Assembly: GCF_005889715.1 (NCBI RefSeq)
Contig: NZ_VCKW01000022.1
Location: 1 to 53,305, forward strand
Reading direction: 5' to 3'
Origin: Actinomadura soli
Lineage (GTDB): Bacteria; Actinomycetota; Actinomycetes; Streptosporangiales; Streptosporangiaceae
DNA: 53,305 bases
The position numbers and the translations under genes were made by a program. A model generated the notes under the pieces. That model was not told the DNA's origin. It saw only the letters and a list, made by a program, of their open reading frames with translations, and searched no databases. Shown here piece by piece: positions 1-8,399 of the stretch (positions are counted from its first letter, which is position 1; each line of letters starts with the position of its first letter).

Positions 1-733
1 GGATCTCGGCGGTCTTGTCGAACGACGTCGGCGCGGACTGCGGGGCGGGCGCCGGTTTGGACGGCGCGGGCTTGGCGAGACCGGCCAGGCCGCTTTCGGT
101 GCGCTCAGCGCCGGGCTTCGGAGGAGGGGATGCCCCTGCCGCCTTGCTCGCGTCCGGGGACGCGGGTCCCGACGCCGCGGCGCGCGCCGCCAGTGCGGTG
201 TCGGGCATGCAGGCGGTACAGGGGCTGAACCCCTCCTCCTTGGCCTCGGCGTAGGTGAGCTCCTCTGTCTCGCGTCCCGCGAGCTGGCGGCAGGTGTCGA
301 GGTGGTAGCGCTTGCGTCCGCGGACGACGAAGACCAGCGCGTCGCCGGGAACATCGGCCGGCGGGGCGGGAATCGCCACCTCGTCGTCGGCCGGGCTCGC
401 CGCCGGGGGCTTGGCCTCGGGAACGGCCCCCCTGACCGGTGCGGGCGGCATGGGCGGCGCCGCCTTCGCGCGCTTGCCCTGCTTGGCCTGCTTCACCTTC
501 CGGCCCTGGCGGGCGGGCGCCGTCGCGGAGCCCGGTCCGAAGAGCTCCTTACGGCGCAGGAAAACCCCGATGGCCAGGCACAGCGCGGAGACGATGCTGA
601 CGGCGATCGAGATGTAGATCACCGTCAGGGCCTCCAGGTTGAAGACCTCGGCGCTGTCCCCGTTGCCGGCGACGATCCCCGCTACCAGCAGGGCGATCGC
701 CACCACCACGAGAACGCCACTCAGGATGATCAC
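1..733 (-). CDS. Membrane protein with His/Cys metal-site-like motif, unrecognised family (3' end cut by window edge)
   Basis: I do not recognise this gene. It is read from a GTG at 733 with a GGGAG ribosome-binding site 8 nt upstream, and runs off the left edge after about 244 codons. Two hydrophobic segments (residues ~2-23 and ~36-59) are followed by a basic K/R/A/P-rich linker. Then comes a compact segment with H144, C148, C172 and C175 (YHLDTCRQL ... PCTAC), which resembles short Ada-type zinc-binding segments. The tail is Pro/Ala/Ser-rich and low in complexity. It lies 135 bp downstream of wag31 in the same direction, so it may be read through from the division cluster. Cytoplasmic metal or redox sensing at the membrane is a guess; only the topology and the His/Cys spacing are seen. 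Confidence 0.75.
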   Translation of the reverse strand, partial: MIILSGVLVVVAIALLVAGIVAGNGDSAEVFNLEALTVIYISIAVSIVSALCLAIGVFLRRKELFGPGSATAPARQGRKVKQAKQGKRAKAAPPMPPAPVRGAVPEAKPPAASPADDEVAIPAPPADVPGDALVFVVRGRKRYHLDTCRQLAGRETEELTYAEAKEEGFSPCTACMPDTALAARAAASGPASPDASKAAGASPPPKPGAERTESGLAGLAKPAPSKPAPAPQSAPTSFDKTAEI

Positions 734-868
734 AGGGTCACTCCCACTCGTTCAGACCGCTCGTCTTCCCGCCGGCCTCAACCCCGGCCGGACTCCCGCG
801 CCGCCGGGACGGCGGCACTGCCGTCCTCGGCGCGGCGATCGGGAAGACACTATCGCCCGGCGTCCGCG

Positions 869-1786
869 TCAGCGCCTGTCGTGCGGCGGGTTGTCGCCGC
901 CCGAGTGGAACGCGCCGGTCGCGGAGTGCTGCACCTGCTGGGCGTGCTCGGCGGCCGTCGGGAACGGGCCCGCGGGGGCGGAGCCGCCGGGGGTGCCGTT
1001 GCGGTTCTCACCGTGCGGGAGGGCGTTCTGCGGGCCGGTCTGGGGGGTGTTCTGCTGCGACTGCGCGGGGGCGGCACCCGGGACGGCGGCGAACGCGCCC
1101 GTCTCGGTGCTGCCGGCCTCCAGGTCGCGCAGCTGACCCTCCAGGTAGACCTTCAGGCGGCTGCGGTACTCGCGCTCGAAGGCGCGCAGGTTGTCGACCT
1201 CGCGTTCGAGCTCCTCGCGCTGCTGCACGAGCGAGCCCATGACCTGGCGGTGCCGCTCCTGGGCGTCGCGGTCGAGGGCCTCGGCGCGCGAGCGGGCCTC
1301 GCTGACGATCTGGTCGGCCTGCCGGCGGGCCTTGCCGAGGATCTCCTCGGCCTCGCGGCGGGCGCGGCCGAGCGTCTCGTCGGCCTCGCGGCGGGCGTCG
1401 GCGATCGCCTGGTCGGCGGTCTGCTGCGCGAGCGCGAGCACGCGGGCGGCGGTGTCCATGTTGTCCTCGCCGGTGGGGGCCGCGGACATGCCGAGGCCGC
1501 CGAGGACGGGCTCCGGCTCGGGCTGCGGCTGCGGCTCGGGGCGGGGAGGCTCGGGGATCTTCTGAACGTCCGGCTTGGGTTCCACGATGGGGGCGGCCAT
1601 GGCGGGAACCTTGCCACGCAGGCACTCGGCGAGCTTGGCCCGCAGTTCCTCGTTCTCCTGGATGAGGCGGTCCAGCTCGGCCTCGACCTCGTCGAGGAAG
1701 GCGTCCACCTCCTCCTCGTCGTACCCCGGCCTCAGCCTGGTGGTACTGAACTGCTTGTTCCGCACGTCGGCGGGTGTCAGCGGCAT
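869..1786 (-). CDS. wag31: DivIVA/Wag31 polar growth and cell-division scaffold
   Basis: A 305-aa coiled-coil protein. The N-terminus (PLTPADVRNKQFSTTRLRPG, then YDEEEVDAFLDEVEAEL) is the DivIVA membrane-binding domain typical of actinobacteria. A proline-rich linker (~residues 60-100) precedes a long Ala/Glu/Arg coiled coil (~110-230), and the C-terminal ~70 residues are Gly/Pro/Asn-rich and probably disordered. In this family the protein oligomerises on negatively curved membrane, marks cell poles and recruits wall-synthesis machinery. The ATG is preceded by AAGGAG at 6 nt. It is the last recognised division gene of the dcw run, 49 bp after the YggT gene. Confidence 0.95.
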   Translation of the reverse strand: MPLTPADVRNKQFSTTRLRPGYDEEEVDAFLDEVEAELDRLIQENEELRAKLAECLRGKVPAMAAPIVEPKPDVQKIPEPPRPEPQPQPEPEPVLGGLGMSAAPTGEDNMDTAARVLALAQQTADQAIADARREADETLGRARREAEEILGKARRQADQIVSEARSRAEALDRDAQERHRQVMGSLVQQREELEREVDNLRAFEREYRSRLKVYLEGQLRDLEAGSTETGAFAAVPGAAPAQSQQNTPQTGPQNALPHGENRNGTPGGSAPAGPFPTAAEHAQQVQHSATGAFHSGGDNPPHDRR

Positions 1787-1835
1787 GTTCGTCTCCTTGG
1801 CGCGCTTGGAGTCTGTCCAAAAGGACGGTATCCGA

Positions 1836-2120
1836 TCAGAGCCTCTGCACGAAGATGATCAAGACCCAGACCACAAGGATGAGCACGGTGAAGCTGAGGT
1901 CCAGCGCCACGTTACCCAGTCGTATGGGCGGGATGAAGCGCCTCAGGAATTTCAGTGGCGGATCGGTGACGGTGTACGTCGCCTCTGCGATCACCAGAAC
2001 CACCCCGGTCGGCTTCCACTGCCGGGCGAACGACTGCAGGACCTCCAGGATCAACCTCCCGATCAGGAACAGGAGGAAGAAGTACAGGACGACCTGCAGC
2101 ACGGTTCCGACGACGCTCAC
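1836..2120 (-). CDS. YggT family integral membrane protein
   Basis: A 94-aa protein with two hydrophobic segments (~residues 3-25 and ~72-90) separated by a loop containing VTDPPLKFLRRFIPPIRLG, the conserved YggT pattern (P-L-K/R-x-x-R-R-x-x-P). Its place between sepF and wag31 is the usual actinobacterial order. The biochemical role is not established; a function in membrane or division-site organisation is inferred from the constant linkage with sepF, ftsZ and wag31. It lies 36 bp after the sepF stop, so it is probably co-transcribed. Confidence 0.92.
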   Translation of the reverse strand: MSVVGTVLQVVLYFFLLFLIGRLILEVLQSFARQWKPTGVVLVIAEATYTVTDPPLKFLRRFIPPIRLGNVALDLSFTVLILVVWVLIIFVQRL

Positions 2121-2156
2121 GGGTACTCTCGCATCCGACTCTCACGCATGTGACTC

Positions 2157-2693
2157 TCAGCTCTGGTTGAAGAACCCTCGTTCTGCCATCCGGGCCTTGT
2201 CCTCGGCCGTCACCTCCACGTTGGCGGGCGACAGCAGGAACACCTTGTTCGTAACACGCTCGATGCTCCCATGGAGGCCGAACACCAGACCTGCCGCGAA
2301 GTCGACCAGACGCTTTGCGTCGCTGTCGACCATCTCGGTCAGGTTCATGATGACCGGTGTGCCCTCCCGGAAGTGCTCCCCGATGGTCCTTGCCTCGTTG
2401 TAGGTCCTTGGGTGCAGCGTAGTGATACGCGCAAGGTCGGTGGTACCGGACTCGTAGAGCGCCACGGAGCGTCGCTCGATGGTGGACGTGGCGTGATGGT
2501 CGCGTTCCCGGTCCGCGCCGTCCTCGGCTCGGGTAAGCTGTCCGCCGGATTCGTCCTCGCGACGACGGCCCTGCCCGGTGTCGGTGTCCTCGTCGTAGGC
2601 GTCGTACTCGTCGTACTCGCCGTACTTGTCGTCGTAGCGATCGTCCTCCACAAGGCCGAGGTAGACCGCCATCTTGCGCATCGCGCTGGCCAT
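2157..2693 (-). CDS. sepF: SepF, FtsZ membrane anchor
   Basis: 178 aa. The N-terminal amphipathic segment ([14 protein letters not shown]) is the membrane-targeting helix. An acidic Asp/Tyr-rich linker (~20-45) follows, and then the SepF core (~80-175, [42 protein letters not shown]). SepF binds the C-terminal peptide of FtsZ and tethers the Z ring to the membrane in bacteria that lack FtsA, as this cluster does. The upstream ATG is used, with GGAGGGG 4 nt before it; an internal ATG at codon 5 is also possible. It is downstream of yggS, with a small GC hairpin in the 102-bp gap. Confidence 0.95.
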   Translation of the reverse strand: MASAMRKMAVYLGLVEDDRYDDKYGEYDEYDAYDEDTDTGQGRRREDESGGQLTRAEDGADRERDHHATSTIERRSVALYESGTTDLARITTLHPRTYNEARTIGEHFREGTPVIMNLTEMVDSDAKRLVDFAAGLVFGLHGSIERVTNKVFLLSPANVEVTAEDKARMAERGFFNQS

Positions 2694-2762
2694 ATGCCCC
2701 TCCGTGTCCTGTGGGCGGCTCCGGGCGCGTCCGGCGCCGCAGTGGACTGATCCTTCGTGGCA

Positions 2763-2780
2763 GCCCGCGTTGCGGCGGGC
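2763..2780 (-). terminator. Small GC hairpin between yggS and sepF
   Basis: GCCCGC (2763-2768) and GCGGGC (2775-2780) form a 6-bp perfect stem with a 6-nt loop, 15 bp downstream of the yggS stop. There is no T-tract, so it could be an attenuator or mRNA-processing element between yggS and sepF, or have no function. Confidence 0.3.
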
Positions 2781-2795
2781 ACCACTGGGGGGACA

Positions 2796-3515
2796 TTACC
2801 TGACGATTGCCCGTCGGCCGCCGAGCAACGCCGTACCGACCCGCAGGTGTGTCGCGCCGCACGCGATCGCCTGTTCCAGATCGCCGCTCATACCCGCAGA
2901 GACGATCCGGGCGTCCGGATGGTTCCCTCGCAGTTCCGCCGCGATTCCGGCAAGCCGGGTGAAAGCGGGCGCAGGGTCGGCGCCGAGCGGCGCGACGGCC
3001 ATCACGCCGCCGAGCTCCAGCCCGGAGGCCGCGGCGATCTCGTCGGCGATGCGCGGCACGTCGCGCGGGGACGCGCCGCCCCGCCCCTCCGCCTCGTCCA
3101 GCGAGACCTGGACGAGGCAGCGCAGCGTGCGCTCCGCGCGGACGGCGGCGTCCGACAGCGCCGACACCAGCCTGGGCCGGTCCACCGAGTGGACGACCCC
3201 GGCGTAGCCCGCGACGGCCCGCGCCTTGTTGGTCTGCAGGCGTCCGACGAAATGCCAGGTGAGCGGGAGGTCGGCGCAGTCGGCGGCCTTCGGGCGGGCC
3301 TCCTGGTCGCGGTTCTCGCCGACGTCGGTGAGGCCGAGCCCGGCCAGCAGCCGCACGTCGGACGCGGGGAACGTCTTCGTCACGGCGATCAGGGTGAGCT
3401 CGCCTTCATCCCGTCCGGCGGCGGCGCAGGCGGCGGCGATGCGGGCGCGGACGGCGGCGATGCCCTCGGCGATCTCGGCGCGCCTCCCGGCCGCCGGGTG
3501 CTCCTCGCGGGTCAC
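2796..3515 (-). CDS. YggS/PLPBP family pyridoxal-phosphate homeostasis protein
   Basis: 239 aa, single TIM-barrel domain. LTLIAVTKTFPASDV holds the PLP-binding lysine, and C-terminal features (SAGMSGDLEQAIACG, then LRVGTALLGGR) are the phosphate-binding end of the family. PLPBP proteins bind PLP and buffer B6 and amino-acid pools; no catalytic activity is established. The GTG start overlaps the pgeF stop (GTGA), so translation is coupled to pgeF. The gene ends with TAA and is followed by sepF. The ftsZ-pgeF-yggS-sepF order is standard for actinobacteria. Confidence 0.94.
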   Translation of the reverse strand: MTREEHPAAGRRAEIAEGIAAVRARIAAACAAAGRDEGELTLIAVTKTFPASDVRLLAGLGLTDVGENRDQEARPKAADCADLPLTWHFVGRLQTNKARAVAGYAGVVHSVDRPRLVSALSDAAVRAERTLRCLVQVSLDEAEGRGGASPRDVPRIADEIAAASGLELGGVMAVAPLGADPAPAFTRLAGIAAELRGNHPDARIVSAGMSGDLEQAIACGATHLRVGTALLGGRRAIVR

Positions 3516-4240
3516 GCGTCTTCCTTGAGCCAGACGTATCCGGCGAACCGGCCGGTGCGGCCGTCGCGGCGGTAGGAGAAGAGGCCCGGGTCCTCGATGG
3601 TGCAGCGCGGGTCAATCTGCACGCCGGTGACACCGCCCCCGGCGAGCTGCTCGGCGATGCCCGCGCGGATGTCGAGGCCGGGCGTGCCCTTGGACGTCGT
3701 CGCGTACGCGGCGGGAACGGCGGCGGCGACCTCGTCCCGCATCTCCGCCGGGACCTCGTAGCAGCGGCCGCACGCGGCGGGGCCGATCGCGGCGGTCATC
3801 CGCGCCGGGTCGGCGCCGCGCTCGCACATCGACTTCAGCAGGGCCGGGACGACCCCGGCGGCGGTGCCGGGCCGGCCGGAGTGGGCGGCGCCGACGATCC
3901 CGGCGGCGGGGTCGGCGAGCAGGACGGGCGCGCAGTCGGCGACGAGGACGCCGAGGGCGAGGCCGGGGACGGTCGTGACGATCGCGTCGACCGGGCCGGG
4001 GAGGTCGGGGGTCGTGACGAACGCGACGTCGGCGCCGTGCACCTGCCGCATCCAGACGGTGCGCGCGGGGTCGAGGCCGAGTGCGGCGGCGGCGCGGCGC
4101 CGGTTGTCCAGGACGGCGGCGGGGTCGTCGCCGACCGCGCCGCCCAGGTTGAGGGAGTCGAGGGGGGCGGTGCTCACGCCGCCGGCGCGGCCGGTGAAGG
4201 CGGCGCCGACGCCGTCGCCCAGGGCGACGGCGGTGATCAC
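3512..4240 (-). CDS. pgeF: PgeF/YfiH family multicopper polyphenol oxidase-like protein (peptidoglycan editing factor / purine nucleoside phosphorylase)
   Basis: 242 aa. The metal-site motifs of the family are visible: [31 protein letters not shown], and [12 protein letters not shown]. Family members have been described as laccase-like, as purine nucleoside phosphorylases/adenosine deaminases, and as a peptidoglycan editing factor that stops L-Ser entering the stem peptide; the last role fits this location. The GTG start overlaps the ftsZ stop (GTGA) and its own stop overlaps the yggS start, so the three genes are coupled. The usual AHAGWRG segment reads AHSGRPG here. Confidence 0.9.
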   Translation of the reverse strand: MITAVALGDGVGAAFTGRAGGVSTAPLDSLNLGGAVGDDPAAVLDNRRRAAAALGLDPARTVWMRQVHGADVAFVTTPDLPGPVDAIVTTVPGLALGVLVADCAPVLLADPAAGIVGAAHSGRPGTAAGVVPALLKSMCERGADPARMTAAIGPAACGRCYEVPAEMRDEVAAAVPAAYATTSKGTPGLDIRAGIAEQLAGGGVTGVQIDPRCTIEDPGLFSYRRDGRTGRFAGYVWLKEDA

Positions 4241-5739
4241 TTCAGGAAGTCGGGGACGTCGAGGTCGTCGTCCTCGTCGAACACCACGGGGCGGCGGCGC
4301 TGCCCGGACGCGGCGGCGCTGCCGCCGTCGGTCTCGCCCGCGTGGACGCGCGACGGGGTCTGCTCGGACGCCGCGCGCGGCGCGGGTGTGCGCGAACCGC
4401 TGGAGTCGGTGCCGGAGGCGCCGGGATCACGGTCGGCGGACGGCCCGGTCTGCGTGGACGGCGTGTGCTCCTGGCGCGCGGGCTCGTCGCGCCCGGCGGA
4501 CCGGTCGTCCTGTGCGGGCGCCTGCTGTGCCTGCGCGGGCGCCTGCGAACGGTCGTGCTCGGGCCGCTGCGGCGGCGCCTGGGCGGAGGGCTGCGGCGCC
4601 GCGGCGGCCTGCGCCACCGACTGCTGCGGACGCGGCGCGGGCTGGTGCGCGGCGTCGGACCGGCCGACGCGGCTCGGGATCGGGTTGGCCTGCGGCGCGG
4701 TCGGCGTGGCCGGGGTGGACACGGGCGTCGGCGCCGGACGCGGCGGCGGGGGCAGCCGCTTGGTCTCCGGCTCCGTGCTCGGCTTGGCGGGGCGTCCCTC
4801 GTCGAACCCGGCCGCGATCACCGTGACCCGGACCTCGTCGCCGAGGGCGTCGTCGATGACCGCGCCGAAGATGATGTTGGCGTCGGTCGCGGCGGCGTTG
4901 GACACCAGCTGCGCCGCCTCGTTGATCTCGAACAGGCCGAGGTCGGAGCCGCCGGAGATGGACAGCAGCACGCCGTGGGCGCCGTCGATGCTGGCCTCCA
5001 GCAACGGGCTGGAGATCGCCATCTCGGCCGCGGCGACCGAGCGGTCGTCGCCGCGCGCCGAGCCGATGCCCATCAGCGCCGATCCGGCGCCGGACATGAC
5101 GGACTTGACGTCGGCGAAGTCGAGGTTGATGAGGCCCGGCGTGGTGATCAGGTCGGTGATGCCCTGGACACCGGACAGGAGCACCTGGTCGGCGGCCTTG
5201 AACGCGTCCAGCACGCTGACCTGCCGGTCGGAGATGGACAGCAGCCGGTCGTTCGGGATGACGATGAGGGTGTCGACCTCGTCGCGCAGCGTCTCGATGC
5301 CGGCCTCGGCCTGCATGGCGCGGCGCTTGCCCTCGAAGCTGAACGGGCGGGTGACCACCCCGATCGTCAGGGCGCCGAGCGAGCGCGCGATGTTGGCGAC
5401 CACGGGCGCGCCGCCGGTGCCGGTGCCGCCGCCCTCCCCGGCGGTGACGAACACCATGTCGGCGCCCTTGAGGACCTCTTCGATCTCCTCGCGGTGGTCT
5501 TCGGCGGCCTTGCGGCCGACGTCGGGGTTGGCGCCGGCGCCGAGGCCCCGGGTGAGCTCGCGGCCCACGTCCAGTTTCACGTCGGCGTCACTCATCAGCA
5601 GCGCCTGGGCGTCCGTGTTGATCGCGATGAACTCGACGCCCTTGAGTCCCTCTTCGATCATCCGGTTGACGGCGTTGACGCCGCCGCCGCCGATGCCGAC
5701 GACCTTGATGACCGCGAGGTAGTTCTGCGGTGCTGCCAC
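4237..5739 (-). CDS. ftsZ: Cell-division GTPase FtsZ with extended C-terminal linker
   Basis: Tubulin-like GTPase that polymerises into the Z ring. I start it at GTG 5739 ([20 protein letters not shown]), with GGAAAGG 9 nt upstream; the frame stays open 50 codons further upstream but that part is not FtsZ-like. The length is 500 aa. The tubulin signature GGGTGTG is at residues ~104-110, and the GTPase plus activation domains end near residue 314. A roughly 175-residue Pro/Gln/Ala/Ser-rich linker follows, then the conserved C-terminal peptide [10 protein letters not shown] that binds SepF. Many actinobacterial FtsZ proteins are near 400 aa, so the linker is unusually long. It is followed by coupled pgeF and yggS. 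Confidence 0.97.
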   Translation of the reverse strand: MAAPQNYLAVIKVVGIGGGGVNAVNRMIEEGLKGVEFIAINTDAQALLMSDADVKLDVGRELTRGLGAGANPDVGRKAAEDHREEIEEVLKGADMVFVTAGEGGGTGTGGAPVVANIARSLGALTIGVVTRPFSFEGKRRAMQAEAGIETLRDEVDTLIVIPNDRLLSISDRQVSVLDAFKAADQVLLSGVQGITDLITTPGLINLDFADVKSVMSGAGSALMGIGSARGDDRSVAAAEMAISSPLLEASIDGAHGVLLSISGGSDLGLFEINEAAQLVSNAAATDANIIFGAVIDDALGDEVRVTVIAAGFDEGRPAKPSTEPETKRLPPPPRPAPTPVSTPATPTAPQANPIPSRVGRSDAAHQPAPRPQQSVAQAAAAPQPSAQAPPQRPEHDRSQAPAQAQQAPAQDDRSAGRDEPARQEHTPSTQTGPSADRDPGASGTDSSGSRTPAPRAASEQTPSRVHAGETDGGSAAASGQRRRPVVFDEDDDLDVPDFLK

Positions 5740-6171
5740 GACGAGGGGCCTTTCCGCTCTCTCCGACCGCCCTGACCGGTCTGCCGACCGTGCCGCCGCG
5801 GTATTTCCTGATCCTTTGGTGCACTTCTGGGCCGGGCACCGGGCGCAATCCGGTCGCGACGACCGGTCCACCCGAACCCTCACCCTCAACTTGAGGCTTA
5901 CACTTATGTCAACCTGAGGACTGATACGGACAGTAGGGCGGCCTTACCGCCAGGGTCAACTAACCTCCCGGCGTGTCGCACTGGGCACGCGTTTGTCCAG
6001 GTTGACGAAGGACATCTGCCTCTGTTCAGGCCCATCGGGAGTCCCATCGGTCGGTGCCCGCCGACCCGGTCCGTCCGGGACGACCGTTCCAGCGTGCCCC
6101 ATCGGACGGCGGGAATCGCCGCGACACACGCACCGGACCCGAACGGCCGCTCACATCGTCCGGATCCCGGG
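5740..6171 (-). promoter_or_regulatory. ftsQ-ftsZ intergenic region (432 bp) with ftsZ promoter candidate and leader hairpin
   Basis: No gene is seen here. On the minus strand a promoter-like pair TTGACC (5954-5959) and TACTGT (5930-5935) has an 18-bp spacer, predicting a start near 5923 and a ~180-nt ftsZ leader. A second TTGACA (5907-5912) has no good -10. The leader contains a perfect hairpin CCGGTCG-cga-CGACCGG (5850-5866). Direct repeats CAACTTGAGG (5887-5896) and CAACCTGAGG (5910-5919) lie 23 bp apart, and CAGGTTGAC (5998-6006) is the inverse of GTCAACCTG (5908-5916). These could be regulator sites. In other actinomycetes ftsZ has its own promoters inside dcw; which elements act here is inference. 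Confidence 0.45.
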
Positions 6172-6918
6172 TCACTTCGTCTTGAGGATCTCGGGCGAGC
6201 TGACGTCGACGGTGCGGACGGAGCGTCCCGCCGCCGTGCGCCACAGCGCGTCCAGAAGCCGGAGCTTCTCTTCTGCCCGTTCTGCCGCGCCCCACTCCAC
6301 CGATTGCCCGCCGCTCATGTGGAGCGTGACCGCGTCGGGCTCGGTGGCCGCGACCTCGGTCAGCTTCCCGCGCACGCGGTCCGGCAGGTCGGACAGGACG
6401 GCGAGCGCCGCGAGGGTCGCCTTGTCGGACGGCCCCGGCGAGGCGACCGTCAGCGTCGGGAGCCCGGACGGGCGGGAGACTCCGTCCGCCACGACGACGC
6501 CGTGCCGGTCGATCCGGTGGAAACGCCCGCCGCGCTCGAAGACGGCCATGGGCACCCGTTCGCGGACGACGATGCGGACCGTGCCCGGCCAGTGCCGCTC
6601 GACGTCGGCGGACTCGACCTCCCTGAGCCGTTCGACCCGGTCCCCGATCGCGCCGGTGCCGAGCCGCGCCATCGGCGTGCCGAGATCGATCCCGGCGGCC
6701 GCGACGACACGCTCGCTGGGCGCCAGGCCGGTGCCCGTCACCTCGACGTGCCGCACGACCAGCAGCCGCGAGCCGAGCAGCACCCAGGTCACCGCGCCGA
6801 GCGCGCCGAGCACCAGCAGGGTGACGAAGACCGCCTTCCACCGGTTCGGCCGGGCGCGCTGATCCGCCGCCGGGTCCGCGTCCGCCGTCGCGGGCCGTCT
6901 CGCCCCCGTCTCGGTCAT
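6172..6918 (-). CDS. ftsQ: Cell-division protein FtsQ (POTRA domain)
   Basis: 248 aa from ATG 6918 (MTETGARRP); a GTG 48 bp upstream is the alternative, and neither start has a clean ribosome-binding site. A short charged cytoplasmic tail precedes one transmembrane helix (~residues 28-50, WKAVFVTLLVLGALGAV). An extracytoplasmic POTRA domain follows (VRHVEVTGTGLAPSERVV ... WPGTVRIVVRERVPMAVF), then the FtsQ domain (FHRIDRHGVVV). FtsQ bridges early and late divisome proteins by binding FtsL and its partners. It sits 74 bp after murC and precedes the ftsZ promoter region. Confidence 0.93.
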   Translation of the reverse strand: MTETGARRPATADADPAADQRARPNRWKAVFVTLLVLGALGAVTWVLLGSRLLVVRHVEVTGTGLAPSERVVAAAGIDLGTPMARLGTGAIGDRVERLREVESADVERHWPGTVRIVVRERVPMAVFERGGRFHRIDRHGVVVADGVSRPSGLPTLTVASPGPSDKATLAALAVLSDLPDRVRGKLTEVAATEPDAVTLHMSGGQSVEWGAAERAEEKLRLLDALWRTAAGRSVRTVDVSSPEILKTK

Positions 6919-6992
6919 GGCCTCAGCTTGGCAGTGATCCGCCCGTCCGCCGCCGATCCCGCGCACGGCGGCGTGTCACCGCGGCCCGTCCG

Positions 6993-8399
6993 CTAGCGCG
7001 CGAGGCGTTCCAGGACGAGCGGGCCGAGCTGCGTCACGTCCCCGGCGCCGAGGGTGATGACGACGTCGCCGGGCCGGGCGAGGGACGCCGCGACGCCGGG
7101 CACCTCGTCCCGGACGGGCGCGTACACCGACCGGGTCCCGGCCGGGACGGCGTCGGCGACCAGCGCGCCCGTCACACCGGGCTCCGGGTCTTCGCGCGCG
7201 CCGTAGACGTCGAGGACGACGGCGACGTCGGCGAGGCCGAGCGCCGCGCCGAACTCGGTGGCGAAGAACCGGGTGCGGCTGTACAGGTGCGGCTGGAACA
7301 CCGCGACGATCCGCCCGCCCTCGCCCTTCTGGCCGAGGTAGTCGCGGGTGGCCTCCAGGTCGGCGGTCAGCTCCGTCGGGTGGTGGGCGTAGCTGTCGAA
7401 CACCTCGACGCCGCCCGCCTCGCCCTTGCGCTCGAGCCGCCGCATCGACCCGGTGAACGACGCGAGCCCCTCGCGCACCACGTCGAAGCCGTGGCCGAGG
7501 AGCCGCGCGACCGCGATGGCCGCGGTGGCGTTGTGCGCGTAGTGCCGTCCGGGCACCTCAAGGCGCACCTCGCCGAGCCCCTCGATCTCGAAGGTGGAGC
7601 CGAGGCCCCGGGGGGTGAAGCCGGTGATGCGCAGGTCGGCGTCGACGGCCTGGCCGTAGGTGACCACGTTCAGGCCGCGCTCGCGGGCGGCGGCGGCCAG
7701 CTCGCGGGCGACGGGGTCGTCGGTGCCGGCGACCAGCGCCCCGTCCGGCACGATGCGTCCGGCGAACGCGGCGAAGTTCTCCTTGACCTTCTCGAACGCG
7801 CCGTAGTTGTCGAGGTGGTCGGCCTCCACATTGGTCACGACCGCGATGTGCGGGGTGTAGCGCAGGAAGGAGCCGTCGCTCTCGTCGGCCTCCGCGACGA
7901 AGACGTCGCCGGTGCCCTCGTCGGCGCCGAGACCGGTGGTGACGAGCTGCCCGCCGATGCAGTAGGACGGGTCGGCGCCCGCGTGCTGCAGCGCGACGGT
8001 GAGCATCGAGGTCGTCGTCGTCTTGCCGTGGGTGCCCGCCACCGCGACCGCGCGCCGTCCGGTCATCAGCGCGGCCAGCGCCTCCGACCGGTGCAGGACG
8101 CGCAGGCCCCGCTCGCGGGCGGCGGCCAGCTCCGGGTTGGTCTCGCGGATCGCGGTGGAGATCACCACGGTGTCGGCGTCGCCGACGTGCGCGGCGTCGT
8201 GCCCGACGAAGACCTTCGCGCCGAGGTCGCCGAGCTGGGTGAGCAGCTCGGAGTCGCGCGCGTCGCTGCCGGACACGGCGAGGCCGCGCCGCAGCATGAT
8301 GCGGGCGATGCCGGACATCCCCGCGCCCCCGATCGCGATGAAGTGGACCCGGCCGAGGTCGCCGGCGGGCACGTCGCCGCGAGGATCGATCGGGCTCAT
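6993..8399 (-). CDS. murC: UDP-N-acetylmuramate--L-alanine ligase MurC
   Basis: ATP-dependent addition of L-Ala to UDP-MurNAc, the first stem-peptide step, in the cytoplasm. It is 468 aa from ATG 8399 (MSPIDPRGD), which overlaps the murG stop as ATGA; the frame is open 104 codons further upstream but that part lies inside murG and is Arg-rich shadow. Motifs: N-terminal VHFIAIGGAGMSGIARI (UDP binding), VAVAGTHGKTTTTSML (P-loop), EADESDGSF, and DSYAHHPTE typical of MurC. Three-domain Mur ligase of normal length. Its presence between murG and ftsQ differs from Streptomyces, where murC lies elsewhere. Confidence 0.97.
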   Translation of the reverse strand: MSPIDPRGDVPAGDLGRVHFIAIGGAGMSGIARIMLRRGLAVSGSDARDSELLTQLGDLGAKVFVGHDAAHVGDADTVVISTAIRETNPELAAARERGLRVLHRSEALAALMTGRRAVAVAGTHGKTTTTSMLTVALQHAGADPSYCIGGQLVTTGLGADEGTGDVFVAEADESDGSFLRYTPHIAVVTNVEADHLDNYGAFEKVKENFAAFAGRIVPDGALVAGTDDPVARELAAAARERGLNVVTYGQAVDADLRITGFTPRGLGSTFEIEGLGEVRLEVPGRHYAHNATAAIAVARLLGHGFDVVREGLASFTGSMRRLERKGEAGGVEVFDSYAHHPTELTADLEATRDYLGQKGEGGRIVAVFQPHLYSRTRFFATEFGAALGLADVAVVLDVYGAREDPEPGVTGALVADAVPAGTRSVYAPVRDEVPGVAASLARPGDVVITLGAGDVTQLGPLVLERLAR

